Source: JACCZX01 sp963786295 (GTDB taxonomy: Bacteria > Pseudomonadota > Gammaproteobacteria > Burkholderiales > Burkholderiaceae_F). Taken from it: 64,000 bases of DNA. The notes under the pieces were generated by a model, which worked only from the letters and a program-made list of their open reading frames with translations, searched no databases and was not told the DNA's origin. Location of the stretch: assembly GCA_963786295.1 (NCBI GenBank), contig CAWAYV010000003.1:186001-250000 (forward strand), written 5' to 3'. Of the stretch, positions 8,591 through 19,483 are shown one piece after another; position 1 is the stretch's first letter, and each line of letters opens with the position of its first letter. Position numbers and translations under genes: made by a program.

Positions 8591-10605
8591 CTACTGCACC
8601 ATCTGCTTCGATCGCGATACTTCACGCACGACCTGCTCTTTGCCGCGCGGTGCCTCCGCGCGCTCAGTCGGCTGTGGTGCGGGGGCGGGCGGCGCGGCGC
8701 GCTCAGTCGGCTGCGGTGCGCGTGCAGGCGGCGCGGACCGTGCGATCGGCGGCGCGGCGCGCTCAGGTGGCTGCGGGGCGGCGCGGCGCGCTCAGTCGGC
8801 TGCGGTGCGCGTGCGGGCGGCGCAGACCGTGCGATCGGCGGTGAGGCGCGTTCAGCCGGCTGCGGTGCGGGCGGTGCGGCGCGCGCCACCGGCGGTGCCT
8901 TTGGCTGCTTGATCGTGGGTGGCGCACCGGGTGGGAAACGTGGGGGTTCTGCCGCATTGCGCTGGTTTTGTTCGGCCTGTGGCAATAGTTCCTGCGGCGA
9001 GCGTGCGCGCGGCTGCGGACGCGCCATTTCCGGTGCGGCAGCTTTCGGCGGCAGTGGCGGCGTCTGTATCGAAGTCGGCGGAACGCGATTGAATTTCGGC
9101 GGTTGCGCCAGCGGCGTCGGATCGTTGCCCGGCAACGGCGGCTGTGGTGTTACGCCGCGATTCGGAATCGGCTCGGCCGCCATCGGCGTCGTCACGCGCG
9201 TCGGCGTCGGTACTTTCGGCGTTGGCGCTGTCGTCATTGACGGCGTCGGCAGGGTACGACCTATTGATGCAGATGCAGGCGCTGACGGTTGCGGAGAGGG
9301 TTGTACCTGGTTCGGCCTGCGGACCATGCCGTCTTCCGCGACCTTGCGAACCGGCGCAATGTTCCTCGGTGGCGGCGCCGTCGTTTGCAACTCGGCCACA
9401 TTGGTTCTGACCGGCAATGCAACCTTCATCACCGGATCGCGAAAGCGCGGCCCCGGCACCATCGTCGCGCCTTCATGATTGCGATGCGGCGGCACACCGC
9501 GCGGCGGGTTGTTGATGATCGTCTGGTTGATGATCGTCACATACGTGTTGTTATGCCGGTAGTGCGGGCGATAGCGATGCCACGGCGCGAGCGGATACCA
9601 GCCGACCACGGGGCCGCCGAACCCGACTGAGACGCTCAGGTTGCTGCCGCCGACGAATCCGACCAGGGCAGGCGCCCACACCGGCCTTGCGTAATAGCCG
9701 CCCGGCCACCAGCACCAACGATTGCCAATCGTGACCCAACGCCCGTAGTGAAACGGCGCGTAACCCCACGGCGACTGGTCGACCCAAGTCCAACCCCACG
9801 GCCGGACCCAGCGCCATTGTCCGTAGCGATACGGGGCCCAACCTACTGGCACAGCGCGCGGATACCATACGTTGCCGTACGTCGCATCCGGAACCCAGTC
9901 GCCGTAAGAGTCGAGCTCTTCGTAGCCCGTCATGTTCGGCGACACATAGCGTGCCGATTGCACGTTGCGATAGCGCTCGTCGCGCGCGAGTGCCCACTGA
10001 TCGAACGATGTCGCTGCTGCCTGCTCGTAATTGATGCTCGATAACCCCGGCCCCAGAATCAAAGCCTGCCCGCTCGCCACATTGATTCCGTTGCCTCCGG
10101 TGAGTACGTTGCCCTGGCCGCTGAACACGGTCACACGTGCCTGGCCGCCGCTGCCTGCGGCATCGATTCGATAACGGCCGGGCGCGGCAAGGTCGATACG
10201 AATCCCATCGACCGTGACTGAAGAGACTTCCCCTTGCTGCGGCTGCGCGAGCGCAACGTTCAGCGAACCGTTTTCGAGATTGAATACGGCATGGCCGTAA
10301 TCGAGTTGATTGAAACCACCGCGGCTGCCGGCGGACAGTCGATACGTGTTGGGGCCGACTCTGAATTCGGCGCGGCCATCGGAGCCGGTATACAAGCCGG
10401 TGCCAACCGTGACCACGTCGTTGATCTGCGCCAGATCCCACTCACCGTCCGCATCTTCTTCGGCGCGCCAAATCTGAAAGTCACCTTCGGCCAGCGATAC
10501 GCGGCCTGCGATCAGCGGAGGGCTGTCGTTCGATTGCGATTGCGCGGACGCGGTTGCGCATCCGGCAATCAGTAGTGCGGCGAACAGCTTCAGCAAGCGT
10601 TGCAT
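8591..10605 (-). CDS. FecR-like / DUF6600-type secreted protein with proline-rich repeat tail (one frame break)
   Basis: A large exported protein of unknown function. It starts at the ATG at 10605 (ggag upstream) with a signal peptide ending in a lipobox-like IAGC. A FecR-like beta domain follows (residues about 30-200), then a tryptophan- and tyrosine-rich region full of YGQWRWV, WVDQSPWGY and HYGRWV motifs. The second half is very rich in proline and alanine with imperfect repeats. In the repeats, near 8778, one base is missing; after it the other frame continues the same repeat and ends with KEQVVREVSRSKQMVQ at 8591. If the break is ignored the frame runs wrongly into dcd. Cell-envelope location is inferred. 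Confidence 0.75.
8640..8900 (-). repeat. Imperfect tandem repeat coding for a proline/alanine-rich tail
   Basis: Several copies of a GC-rich unit code on the minus strand for PPIARSAPPARAPQPTERA and shorter variants. The copies at about 8690-8760 and 8790-8850 are nearly identical over 60 bases. The low complexity makes this stretch prone to slippage and explains the frame break at about 8778. Confidence 0.75.
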
Positions 10606-10809
10606 AGGATCTCCGACCAATGTCCGTGTGAGTAACCTAACGTGCAAAGGTTCGCCCTGTTGACGCACGGTAACGCCATAGGACTCGACGCGCTGTAACA
10701 CCCTGTAACAGCCGCAGATACAGTGCCCAAAATTGCGCCGCTTGCTGTTGAATCAAGCCTGCGCGGATAATCCGCGGTCCCCCGCCTCCAGCACTCCCGC
10801 TTCCAGCTC

Positions 10810-13133
10810 ATGCGATTTCGCTTTCCGATCGTCATCATTGACGAGGACTTCCGTTCTGAAAACGCCAGTGGGCTGGGCATTCGCGCCCTTGCAAAGGCGA
10901 TCGAGGCCGAAGGCGTCGAAATTCTCGGTGTCACCTCGTTCAGCGATGTGTCGAGCTTTGCGCAGCAGCAAAGCCACGCCTCGGCGTTCATTTTGTCGGT
11001 TGACGATGAGGAGCTCGCCGAAGGCAATGCCAACGAGGAGACGATCGCGAAGCTGGCGGCGTTCGTGCGAGAGATCCGACGACGCAACGCCGACATCCCG
11101 ATCTTTTTGTACGGCGAGACGCGCACCACGCACTACATGCCGAACGATCTGCTGCGTGAACTGCATGGCTTCATACACATGTTCGAAGACACGCCGGAAT
11201 TCGTTGCGCGCTACATCATTCGCGAAGCGCGTGTCTATCTGGACGCGCTCGCACCGCCGTTTTTCCGCGCGCTGACGCACTACGCTCAGGATGGCTCGTA
11301 TTCGTGGCACTGCCCCGGCCACTCGGGTGGCGTCGCGTTTCTGAAAAGCCCGGTCGGCCGCATGTTCCATCAGTTCTTCGGCGAGAACATGCTGCGCGCC
11401 GACGTTTGCAACTCGGTCGACGAACTCGGGCAATTACTCGACCACACCGGCCCGGTGGCTGCAAGCGAGCGCAACGCCGCGCGCATTTTCGGCGCCGATC
11501 ATCTGTTCTTCGTCACCAACGGCACGTCCACCTCGAACAAGATCGTCTGGCACTACGTCGTCGCGCCGAACGATGTGGTCGTGGTCGATCGCAATTGCCA
11601 CAAGTCGGTGCTGCACGCGATCACGATGACCGGCGCGATCCCGCTGTTTCTGACGCCGACGCGCAATCATTACGGGATCATCGGGCCGATTCCGCTCGAA
11701 GAATTCAAGTGGAAATCGATTGCGAAAAAAATTGCACGCCATCCTTTGCTGCAAAACGGCAAGAGTGGCAACGGGCGAGATAAGCCGCGCGTTTTGACGC
11801 TGACGCAGAGCACCTACGACGGCATTCTGTACAACGTCGAGACGATCAACGAACAGCTCGACGGCAAGATCGATACATTGCACTTCGACGAAGCTTGGTT
11901 GCCGCACGCTGCATTTCATGACTTCTATCGCGACATGCACGCGATCGGCGGCGTGAGTGCTGTCGGGGATTGAGGCGCCGCGTCAGACGCAACAAAGACT
12001 CAATGATTTTTTCGACGCAATCGACGCACAAGATGCTGGCCGGTCTGTCGCAAGCATCGCAGATTTTGATTCGCAACTCGGACAACGAGAGCCTGGATCG
12101 CTTCATGTTCAACGAGGCATTCTTGATGCACACGTCCACGTCGCCGCAGTACGCGATCATCGCTTCGTGCGACGTCGCCGCGGCGATGATGGAGCCGCCG
12201 GGCGGCACGGCATTGGTCGAGGAGTCAATTGCCGAGGCGCTGGACTTTCGGCGTGCGATGCGCAAGGTCGATCACGAATACGGGGACTCGTGGTGGTTCA
12301 AGGTGTGGGGGCCCAAGCATTTGCCGGAGGAAGGTATCGGCACGCGTGACGATTGGATTCTGAAGTCCGGCGACGACTGGCACGGTTTCGGTAATTTGGC
12401 GCCCGGGTTCAATATGCTCGACCCGATCAAGGCCACCGTGATAACGCCAGGGCTGAATCTCGACGGATCGTTCGTCGACCCGGGAATTCCTGCAGCCGTC
12501 GTCACCAGGTACTTGGCCGAGCACGGCATCATCGTCGAGAAAACCGGGCTGTACTCGTTTTTCATCATGTTCACGATCGGCATTACCAAGGGCCGCTGGA
12601 ACACGATGGTCACCGAGCTGCAGCAGTTCAAGGATGATTACGACAAGAATCAGCCCCTATGGCGCGTGATGCCGGAGTTTCTTAAAGTGTTTCCGCAGTA
12701 CGAGAAAATGGGTTTGCGGCAACTGTGCGACGCGGTGCATCAGATCTATCGCACAAGCGACATCGCTCGCTTGACGACCGATATGTATCTGTCGGAAATG
12801 GAGCCGGTAATGAAACCCACCGATGCATACGCGCAGATGGCGCACAGTGCGATCGATCGAGTGCCGATCGACGAGCTCGAAGGCCGTGTGACCGCGGTGC
12901 TGCTGACGCCGTATCCACCCGGTATTCCGCTGCTGATTCCAGGCGAGCGCATCAATGCGACGATCGTTCGCTACCTGCAGTTCGCGCGCGATCTAAACGC
13001 GCGCTTTCCGGGATTCGGTACGGATATTCACGGACTCGCGAAAGACGACGCAGGCGCGTATTTTCTCGACTGCGTAGCGCACAACGCACATACAACCGGA
13101 TTGCATACAAATGCCAACACGCAGCGCACATAG
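10810..13133 (+). CDS. Orn/Lys/Arg decarboxylase with N-terminal wing domain (one frame break)
   Basis: A fold-type I PLP decarboxylase of basic amino acids, about 775 residues, as in acid-stress or polyamine metabolism. Residues 1-130 are the receiver-like wing domain; the catalytic part holds HCPGHSGG, TNGTSTSNK, the aspartate in HFDEAW, and the PLP lysine in QSTHK just after the break. The frame breaks at about 11,955-11,985: the first frame stops at 11,973 and the second resumes with KDSMIFSTQSTHK. The C-terminal half (GLYSFFIMFTIGITKGRWN, TAVLLTPYPPGIP) is intact. Which amino acid is used cannot be read from sequence. The stop overlaps the next gene by 23 bases. Confidence 0.85.
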
Positions 13134-13494
13134 AATTATGGTGGTCGATGACAACGTCGATGCGGCCGAGTCGCTGGCGATGATGCTCGAGCTCGACGGC
13201 CATTCGGTCATCAGAGCGCACGACGGGGCTGCTGCGATTGCAATCGCCGGCAGCGAGCGCCCGAGCGTGATGTTGCTGGATATCGGTCTGCCGGATATCG
13301 ACGGCTACGAGTTGGCGCGCCGGCTACGTGCGTTGCCGGAAGTAGACAACGCACTGTTGATCGCCGTCACCGGTTATGGTCAAGCGGAAGATCGCCGTCG
13401 TGCCGAAGACGCTGGATTTGACCGATATTTGATGAAACCTGTCGAGTTCGAGTCGCTGCGTTCGATGCTGCAGGAAGATCGCGCCGACGCATAA
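13111..13494 (+). CDS. Single-domain response regulator (CheY-like)
   Basis: A stand-alone receiver domain of 127 residues. Acidic pair at D13-D14 (VVDDN), phospho-acceptor D57 in MLLDIGLPDIDGYE, threonine in AVTGYG and lysine in LMKPVEFES are all present, so it should be phosphorylatable. No output domain follows. The start lies inside the end of the decarboxylase gene, which suggests translational coupling. This type of short receiver is often fused to hybrid kinases; no kinase is adjacent here. A later ATG at 13,138 would also give a complete receiver. Confidence 0.88.
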   Translation: MPTRSAHRIMVVDDNVDAAESLAMMLELDGHSVIRAHDGAAAIAIAGSERPSVMLLDIGLPDIDGYELARRLRALPEVDNALLIAVTGYGQAEDRRRAEDAGFDRYLMKPVEFESLRSMLQEDRADA

Positions 13495-13583
13495 CGGACG
13501 GTATTCCCCCGACGCGCCGAAATCTGCAGAATTTTCGGTAGCGCGACGGCGCAGGCGCACTTATCGTCGCGCGAAACGAGTAC

Positions 13584-14177
13584 GTGGAACTGATGGATCC
13601 GGATCAGCCGACCGATACCGCGCTGCACGCGCGGGTCGCGGACGCGATACGCGCCGCTGACAGCGGCGATTCGCGCGCGGCGGAGGAGCTGTTTGCGACC
13701 CTGTATTCCGAGCTGCATCGAATGGCCAAGCAGCAGCTGCATCGCTACGCGTTCGGCTCGACGCTTGGCGCGACGACGCTGTTGCACGAAGCCTATCTGG
13801 ACATTGCAGGACGCGACCCCGGTTTTCCGGACCAAGCGCGTTTCTTTGCGTACACCGCGCGCGCGATGCGCGGACTGATCATCGACCACGTTCGCGAGCG
13901 ACGCGCGGTCAAGCGCGGTGGCGAGTTTCACTTAACCGCGCTTAACACTGAGATCGCGGAATCAGTGCCGGAAATGAGTGAACTGGGACCACTCGACGAC
14001 GCACTGAACGAGCTTGCGCGCATCGACGCACCGCTCGCAGAGCTCGTAGATCTGAAGTTTTTTTGCGGCTTTTCGTTTAGCGACATCGCAGCGATGCGCC
14101 GTGTGTCCGAGCGGACCGTTCAGCGCGACTGGAACAAAGCCCGCTTATTTCTACGGCATACTTTGCACGACGACTGA
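13584..14177 (+). CDS. ECF-type RNA polymerase sigma factor of the Ser/Thr kinase-associated group
   Basis: A sigma factor of 197 residues with region 2 (ATTLLHEAYLDIAG, FFAYTARAMRGLIIDHVRER) and region 4 (LKFFCGFSFSDIAAMRRVSERTVQRDW). This subgroup has no classical anti-sigma factor and is typically followed by a Ser/Thr kinase with TPR repeats, exactly as here, so phosphorylation control is a fair inference. The frame opens with GTG at 13,584; ATG at 13,593 is an equally good start. The kinase begins 8 bases after the stop. Confidence 0.92.
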   Translation: MELMDPDQPTDTALHARVADAIRAADSGDSRAAEELFATLYSELHRMAKQQLHRYAFGSTLGATTLLHEAYLDIAGRDPGFPDQARFFAYTARAMRGLIIDHVRERRAVKRGGEFHLTALNTEIAESVPEMSELGPLDDALNELARIDAPLAELVDLKFFCGFSFSDIAAMRRVSERTVQRDWNKARLFLRHTLHDD

Positions 14178-14184
14178 GGCTTTG

Positions 14185-17100
14185 ATGGCCGAGATCAGTG
14201 CGACGCAGTGGCAGGAGCTGAATCCGCTGCTGGACGAGTTGCTTGAAGCGGAAGCTGAAGTGCGAGCGCAACGGCTGGCGCAGATCCGGCGCGCGAATGA
14301 AGCGTCTGGCGAATCATCTGGAAGCGCTGCTGCGGCAGCGCACGGCGGTCGAGCGCGACGCATTTTTGGAAGGCGATACAGGTTTCACATTGGCGCACGA
14401 GCCGTCGCTGGCTGGGCAGACGATTGGCGCCTACACGCTGCGCGAGCCGATCGGCCAGGGCGGCATGGGTTCGGTCTGGCGCGCCGAGCGCAGCGACGGC
14501 CGGTATCAGGCGAGCGTCGCGGTCAAGTTCCTGAACCTGGCTCTGCTCGGGCACGGCGGCGTCGAGCGCTTCTCGCGCGAAGGCAACATGCTGGCGCGCC
14601 TGTCGCATCCGAACATCGCGCGCCTGCTGGATGCCGGCGTGGCGGCGGGCAGCCAGCCGTATCTGGTGCTCGAATACATCGACGGCGTGCCGATCGATGT
14701 GTGGTGCGACCAGCGCTCACTGGGCATCGAAGCGCGGTTGCGCTTGTTTCTCGAAGTGCTGGCCGCCGTCGCGCACGCGCACAGCAACCTGATTCTGCAC
14801 CGTGATTTAAAGCCGTCGAATATTCTGATCACACCGAATGGTGAGGTAAGACTGCTCGACTTCGGCATTGGCAAGCTGATCGAAGATCAGACGGGCGCGG
14901 CCTCACCGACGGAGCTGACGCAGCTGGCGGGGCGCGCGTTCACGCCTGACTTCGCTGCCCCTGAGCAGATCACGCAGGGCGATGTGACCACGGCCACCGA
15001 TGTGTACGCGCTCGGCGTGCTGTTGTATCTGTTGCTGACCGGCCGCCATCCGACCGCCCAGCCGGCCGCCACGCAAGTCGATCGGCTGCGCGCCGTGGTG
15101 GAAGCCGAGCCGACTCGGCCATCCGACGCGACCACTCGCGTCAAGGACACCGACCTTGCAGTCATTGCGACTGCACGTGCGACCACGCCGCACAAACTGG
15201 CGCGCGCGCTGCGCGGTGACCTCGACAACATCCTCGCCAAGGCGCTGAAGAAATCCCCCGCCGAGCGGTATCAAACTGCTGCCGCTTTTGCTGACGACAT
15301 CGAACGACAGCTCAGTGGCCGCCCCGTAATCGCCTGTCCGGACAGCGCAGCGTTATCGGGTGTCGAAGTTCGTCCGCCGGCACAAGCTCGGGCTCAGCGC
15401 CGCGGCGGCAATCGCTGTGGCACTCGCCGGGCAGCGCGGAGATTGCGCGGCGGCAGGCAGCGCTACGCGCACGGAACAGGCGCGTCAGGCTCAGTTGCAG
15501 GCTACGCGCGCCGCCGCAGTGCAGACCTTCCTGACCGACGTGTTTCTTGCGAGCACCTTCCGCCAGCCGGACCCGCAAAAGGCGCAGAGCACGACCGCGC
15601 GAGAACTGCTCCTGACTGGGGCGAAGCGCATTGAATCGTCGCTCGACGACGCGCCCGAGGCCAAGGTCGAGGTGCTACGCACGCTCGGCAGCCTGATGAC
15701 CGAATTCGCCCTTCATGACGCAGCGGTCGCTCTGCATCGTCAACGCGTTGCGATCCTGCGCACGCTGCATGGAGCAGGTGACACGCGGATCGCCGATGCA
15801 CTGGTCGAACTCGCCGCCGCGATGGAGGAGTCGGCCGCAAGCAACGAGCGCGACGCGGTTCTCGATGAAGCGCAGCGCATCCTTGACGCGCGCGCCGACT
15901 CCGAATCGTTGTCGCGCGCCGAGCTGCATCTGCAACGCGCTGGAACGCTCCAGTTTCGGGACTGGCAGCGCAGCGCCGGTTATGCGAGGCAGGCCGCCGC
16001 GCTGTTCGAACGCCACAACGTTCCAGCCAGGCGCGCCGAGGCACTCTCGGTCGAAGCGGAAGCTGAGTACCGGACGGGCAACGACGAGGCGGCCGAGCGG
16101 GGCTATCAAGCCAGCCTGGCGATCGCACAGACGTTGCCGGTCGGCCGGAATTATCAGCTGCTGCCCCTCGTGCAAATGAACCTGGCCCAGGTGCAGGGAC
16201 AGAGACTCAAGATCGCCGATGCGGATCGCAACTTCCGCGAAGCAGTCGAAACCGCCGAGCGGATCTACGGCCCGGACCACGACGTCTACGCTGAAGAACC
16301 TTTACCTCTACGGCATGTTCCTCGAAAGGTACGGACAGGCACACAAAGCAATTCCCTTGCTGCGACAGGCCGTCGAAACGGTTCGACGCACGAAGGGCGA
16401 GGACGAGACCTTTCTGAATTCAATAATGCTGTCGGGGTTGGGGATAGCGCTGGTCGATCACGGATTGCCGGAAGAAGGCGGGCGGATGCTTGCACGCGCG
16501 ATCGCGCTAAACAGGGCGAGTGGTGCCAACGACCTCAATTTTGCGCAGGGACTTCAAATGGCCGCTCGAGCGTCGACTGAGAGCGGCGATTTCGCGTTGG
16601 CCGCCGCCCGCCTGGACGAAGTCGAGCGCCATCATCGCCCGCCATGACCCACAGGCCGGCCGGGAACTCGCAACGCGAAACCAGGTCGGGCGCGCACGCC
16701 TCGCGCTGCGCGCAAACCGCGCATCGGAAGCCGTCGAATGGCTGAGAAAAGCGGGCGTGGACGACCTTCTCGAACCGCCACGTGATCGTTTCCAACTGCT
16801 GGATCGGCTCCTCAGTGCGGAAGTGCATCTGAGTAACGGCGATCTCGACGTGGCTCGATCGGCGTCGCAGCAGGTTCGAACGGGCATCGAGCGACTTGGC
16901 CTCGGCGACGCCGCTAGTCGAGAACTCGCGCGACTCGACGTCATTGACGGCCGCCTACGACTCGAGCAGGCGGATGCGGCTGGCGCAACGGTCTTTTTCC
17001 GACGCGCGCTCAGCGTGCGGCAACGTGTCCTCGACCCTCAAAGTCCGCACGTGGCCGAGGCGCTGATCTACCTGGCAAAGGCCCGCCGCGCAGCCGGCGA

Positions 17101-17194
17101 TTACGCTGAGGCGGAGCAGCTGCTGAAGGCAGCGCGCGGCGTCCTCTCCGCGCACCCCGGAGTCGCTCCGCAGTTTGCTGCGATGGCGCGCTGA
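14185..17194 (+). CDS. Ser/Thr protein kinase with C-terminal TPR-type repeats (several frame breaks)
   Basis: A Hanks-type kinase of about 1,000 residues, read by joining frames. The N-terminal leader starts at 14,185 (MAEISATQWQELNPLLDELL). Kinase landmarks follow: GQGGMGSVW loop, VAVKF lysine, HRDLKPSN catalytic loop, DFGIGK, and APEQ. A predicted membrane segment (KLGLSAAAAIAVALAG) is followed by TPR-like helical repeats to the stop at 17,194. Breaks lie near 14,290, 15,355 (extra t), a compensated pair at about 15,430 and 15,472, 16,291 (extra t) and 16,617 (extra c). Removing single bases restores family-like sequence at the last four sites, which points to read error. With the sigma factor it forms a two-gene regulatory module. 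Confidence 0.85.
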
Positions 17195-17313
17195 ATTCAG
17201 CCTGCTTTTTTCGCGGGGTTGATGTCGCTTTTTCCCGATGGTTTGCGATCTCCCAGGTAAGGGCGGTGCAGCAAGGCTCCGCTTACCCAAATAGCTCAGC
17301 CTAGGAGGTCGCT

Positions 17314-17502
17314 ATGAACAGTCAATCAGTCCAGGTGCGCTCTGCCGCAGTGGCCATAACGGTGTTGACACTTCTGCTTGCCGCGTGCGGAAACAAGGCC
17401 AGCCTCGATGCGCGCGCCGCTGAGCCCAGCAAGGAAGTCACCCACCCACAAACGCTGGATCCCGCGCTTGACCGCCTTGAAGCCGTCACGCACCACGGTT
17501 AA
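17314..17502 (+). CDS. Small predicted lipoprotein
   Basis: A 62-residue protein with a lipoprotein signal peptide: basic start, hydrophobic run, and lipobox LLAAC with the lipidated cysteine at residue 25. aggagg lies 7 bases before the ATG, so translation is well supported. The mature part is short and has no motif I know. An overlapping frame carries on as KRFDPAVEFPHFQQQAGG up to 17,590, so the true protein could be longer if one base is wrong near 17,495. It lies between the kinase and the di-haem protein. Confidence 0.6.
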   Translation: MNSQSVQVRSAAVAITVLTLLLAACGNKASLDARAAEPSKEVTHPQTLDPALDRLEAVTHHG

Positions 17503-17622
17503 GCGTTTCGATCCGGCAGTTGAATTTCCGCACTTTCAGCAGCAAGCGGGGGGCGACGCGGGTTACTGCGACGCGACTGGACCCGCTTGATTCTCCGGTA
17601 GGTGCGTGCGGAAGCGTTCAGC

Positions 17623-17646
17623 ACCACCTGCTCTCGTGGTTTTTCT
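17623..17646 (+). terminator. Possible rho-independent terminator
   Basis: A short stem ACCAC / GTGGT with an 8-base loop is followed directly by ttttct. It lies between the small lipoprotein gene and the di-haem gene. The stem has only five pairs, so this is tentative. Confidence 0.4.
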
Positions 17647-17778
17647 ACTAAGCAGTTGCCGAATATTCACGCGGTCAGTTGTCGCCTTTCCCATACGCCT
17701 TTTCGATCTCTGAGATAGCAAGGGCCGGTTGTAGCAACGACAGGTCCGAGGCTGACTTCATCACTCGGAGGGGCTGCA

Positions 17779-19331
17779 ATGAGAAGCAACTGCGTCAAAT
17801 CAACGGTCGGAATAATTTCAAGCATCCTTGTACTCACTGCCTGCGGAGGATCTTCCGATGATCAACCCGCAGCAGTGGCAGCGCCGGCCGCCACGGAGCT
17901 CAGCGATCCTGCACTGGAGGCAGCGGCCGCAACGTTCGCGGACACGGCATTCGCGCCGACCGGCGGTCATGCGGCCCTGCCGAACATGGTCCCGACGTTA
18001 AATGACAGCGGAATTGCAGCTACCTTCAGCAAGGTCGGCGTGGTTGATCGCACCGGTCCGTTTTTTCAGAGCCTCGGCATAAATGGTCGCAGCTGCTCGA
18101 GTTGCCACATTCAGGGAGAGGGCTGGACCATCACGCCGAGCGGCGTACAGGCGCGCTTCGAGAAAACAGAAGGCACCGATCCGATTTTCCGCCTGGTCGA
18201 TGGATCGAACTCGCCGCTTTCAGACGTTTCGAGTGTCGAAGCGCGTCGCAGCGCCTACAGCATGCTGTTGAACAAGGGGCTGATCCGGGTCGGCATCGGC
18301 ATTCCTGCCGGCGCGGAATTCGAGCTGGTCGCGGCCGACGATCCGTACGGCTTTGCCAGCGCGAAGGAGTTGTCATTGTTTCGGCGGCCGCTACCCACCG
18401 CGAACATTGAATTTCTAAGCACCGTGATGTGGGACGGGCGCGAGACGTTCAAGGATGCGAAGTCGCTCGATTGCACGTTCGGCACGACCACGTGCTTTGC
18501 GTCGCTGCACTTTAGTCTGCACAGTCAATCCAATGCCGCCACTGTCACGCACGCAGAAGCGACGCAGCCGCTCACAGAGGAACAGCGCAAGGGCATCATC
18601 GATTTCCAGATGGGGCTGTTTACTGCGCAAGTGTTCGACCGGCGTGCCGGGCATCTGACGGCGCAAGGCGTGCGCGGCGGTCCAGTCGCGCTGTCAGGCG
18701 AAACCTTTTATTTCGGCATCAACGACACGCTGGACGGAGATTACCGAACGCGTGTGCCGTTCACGCCGACGGCGTAATGACGGCGTACAACGCGTGGACG
18801 GATCCGGGACAGGACGCGAGTTTTGCGGACCCACAGCAGCGCGAACGGGTGGCGGCGGCACGGCGCGCCATTGCGCGCGGGCAAGCACTGTTCAACTCCA
18901 AGCCGATCCAGATTCGCGATGTGAAAGGGCTCAACGACGATCTGAACATTGCGACGATCCCCGGCACCTGCACCACGTGTCATAACGCGCCGAACGTAGG
19001 AAACCACTCGGTCCCGCTACCGCTCGACATCGGCCTGGCCGATGCGTCGCGGCGCACACCCGACATGCCGCTCTACACGCTGCGCAACAAGACGAGCGGC
19101 CAGACCGTGCAGACCACCGACCCGGGACGAGCATTGATCACCGGCAAGTGGAACGACATCGCGCGCTTCAAGGGCCCGATTTTGCGCGGACTGGCCGGGC
19201 GTGCGCCGTATTTCCACAACGGGTTTGCGAAGGACTTGAACGAAGCCGTCGACTTTTACGACACGCGCTTCGGCATGGACTTGACGGCAGAAGAGAAAGC
19301 TGACCTCGTCGCGTTTCTGCGGACGCTTTGA
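17779..19331 (+). CDS. Di-haem cytochrome c peroxidase-like / di-haem oxidoreductase lipoprotein (one frame break)
   Basis: An exported di-haem protein of about 516 residues. A lipobox LVLTAC places the lipid at C22. The first c-type haem site is CSSCH (C106, C109, H110). The second, CTTCH, is in the downstream frame that begins at 18,777. The frame breaks at 18,775 around gcgtaatgacg: the first frame ends at TAA and the second opens at an overlapping ATG with YNAWTDPG. The C-terminal part (LRGLAGRAPYFHNGFAKDLNEAV) is typical of di-haem peroxidase-like proteins. Two separate genes are possible but less likely, since each half alone has one haem site. Confidence 0.8.
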
Positions 19332-19483
19332 CATGCCAAAGATTCTCGACTCGCAAGGGCCTCTGCAAGTCGTCGACGTACTGTAGGTTGACGCCGAACC
19401 CTGCTCGGGCCGTAAGGGCTCGTGCAGGGCACGCGTGCAGGCGATACCATGATGGTGACTGATAGCCAATCGTGGGGGCCTGC

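Noticed and set aside
9551..10441. Minus-strand open frame of 296 codons inside the FecR-like gene
   Set aside because: Out of frame with the signal peptide and FecR domain; low-complexity composition.
19399..19430. Hairpin between the di-haem gene and the Bug gene as a terminator
   Set aside because: The stem (ccctgc/gcaggg) is present, but there is no T-run after it and the inner pairs are poor.
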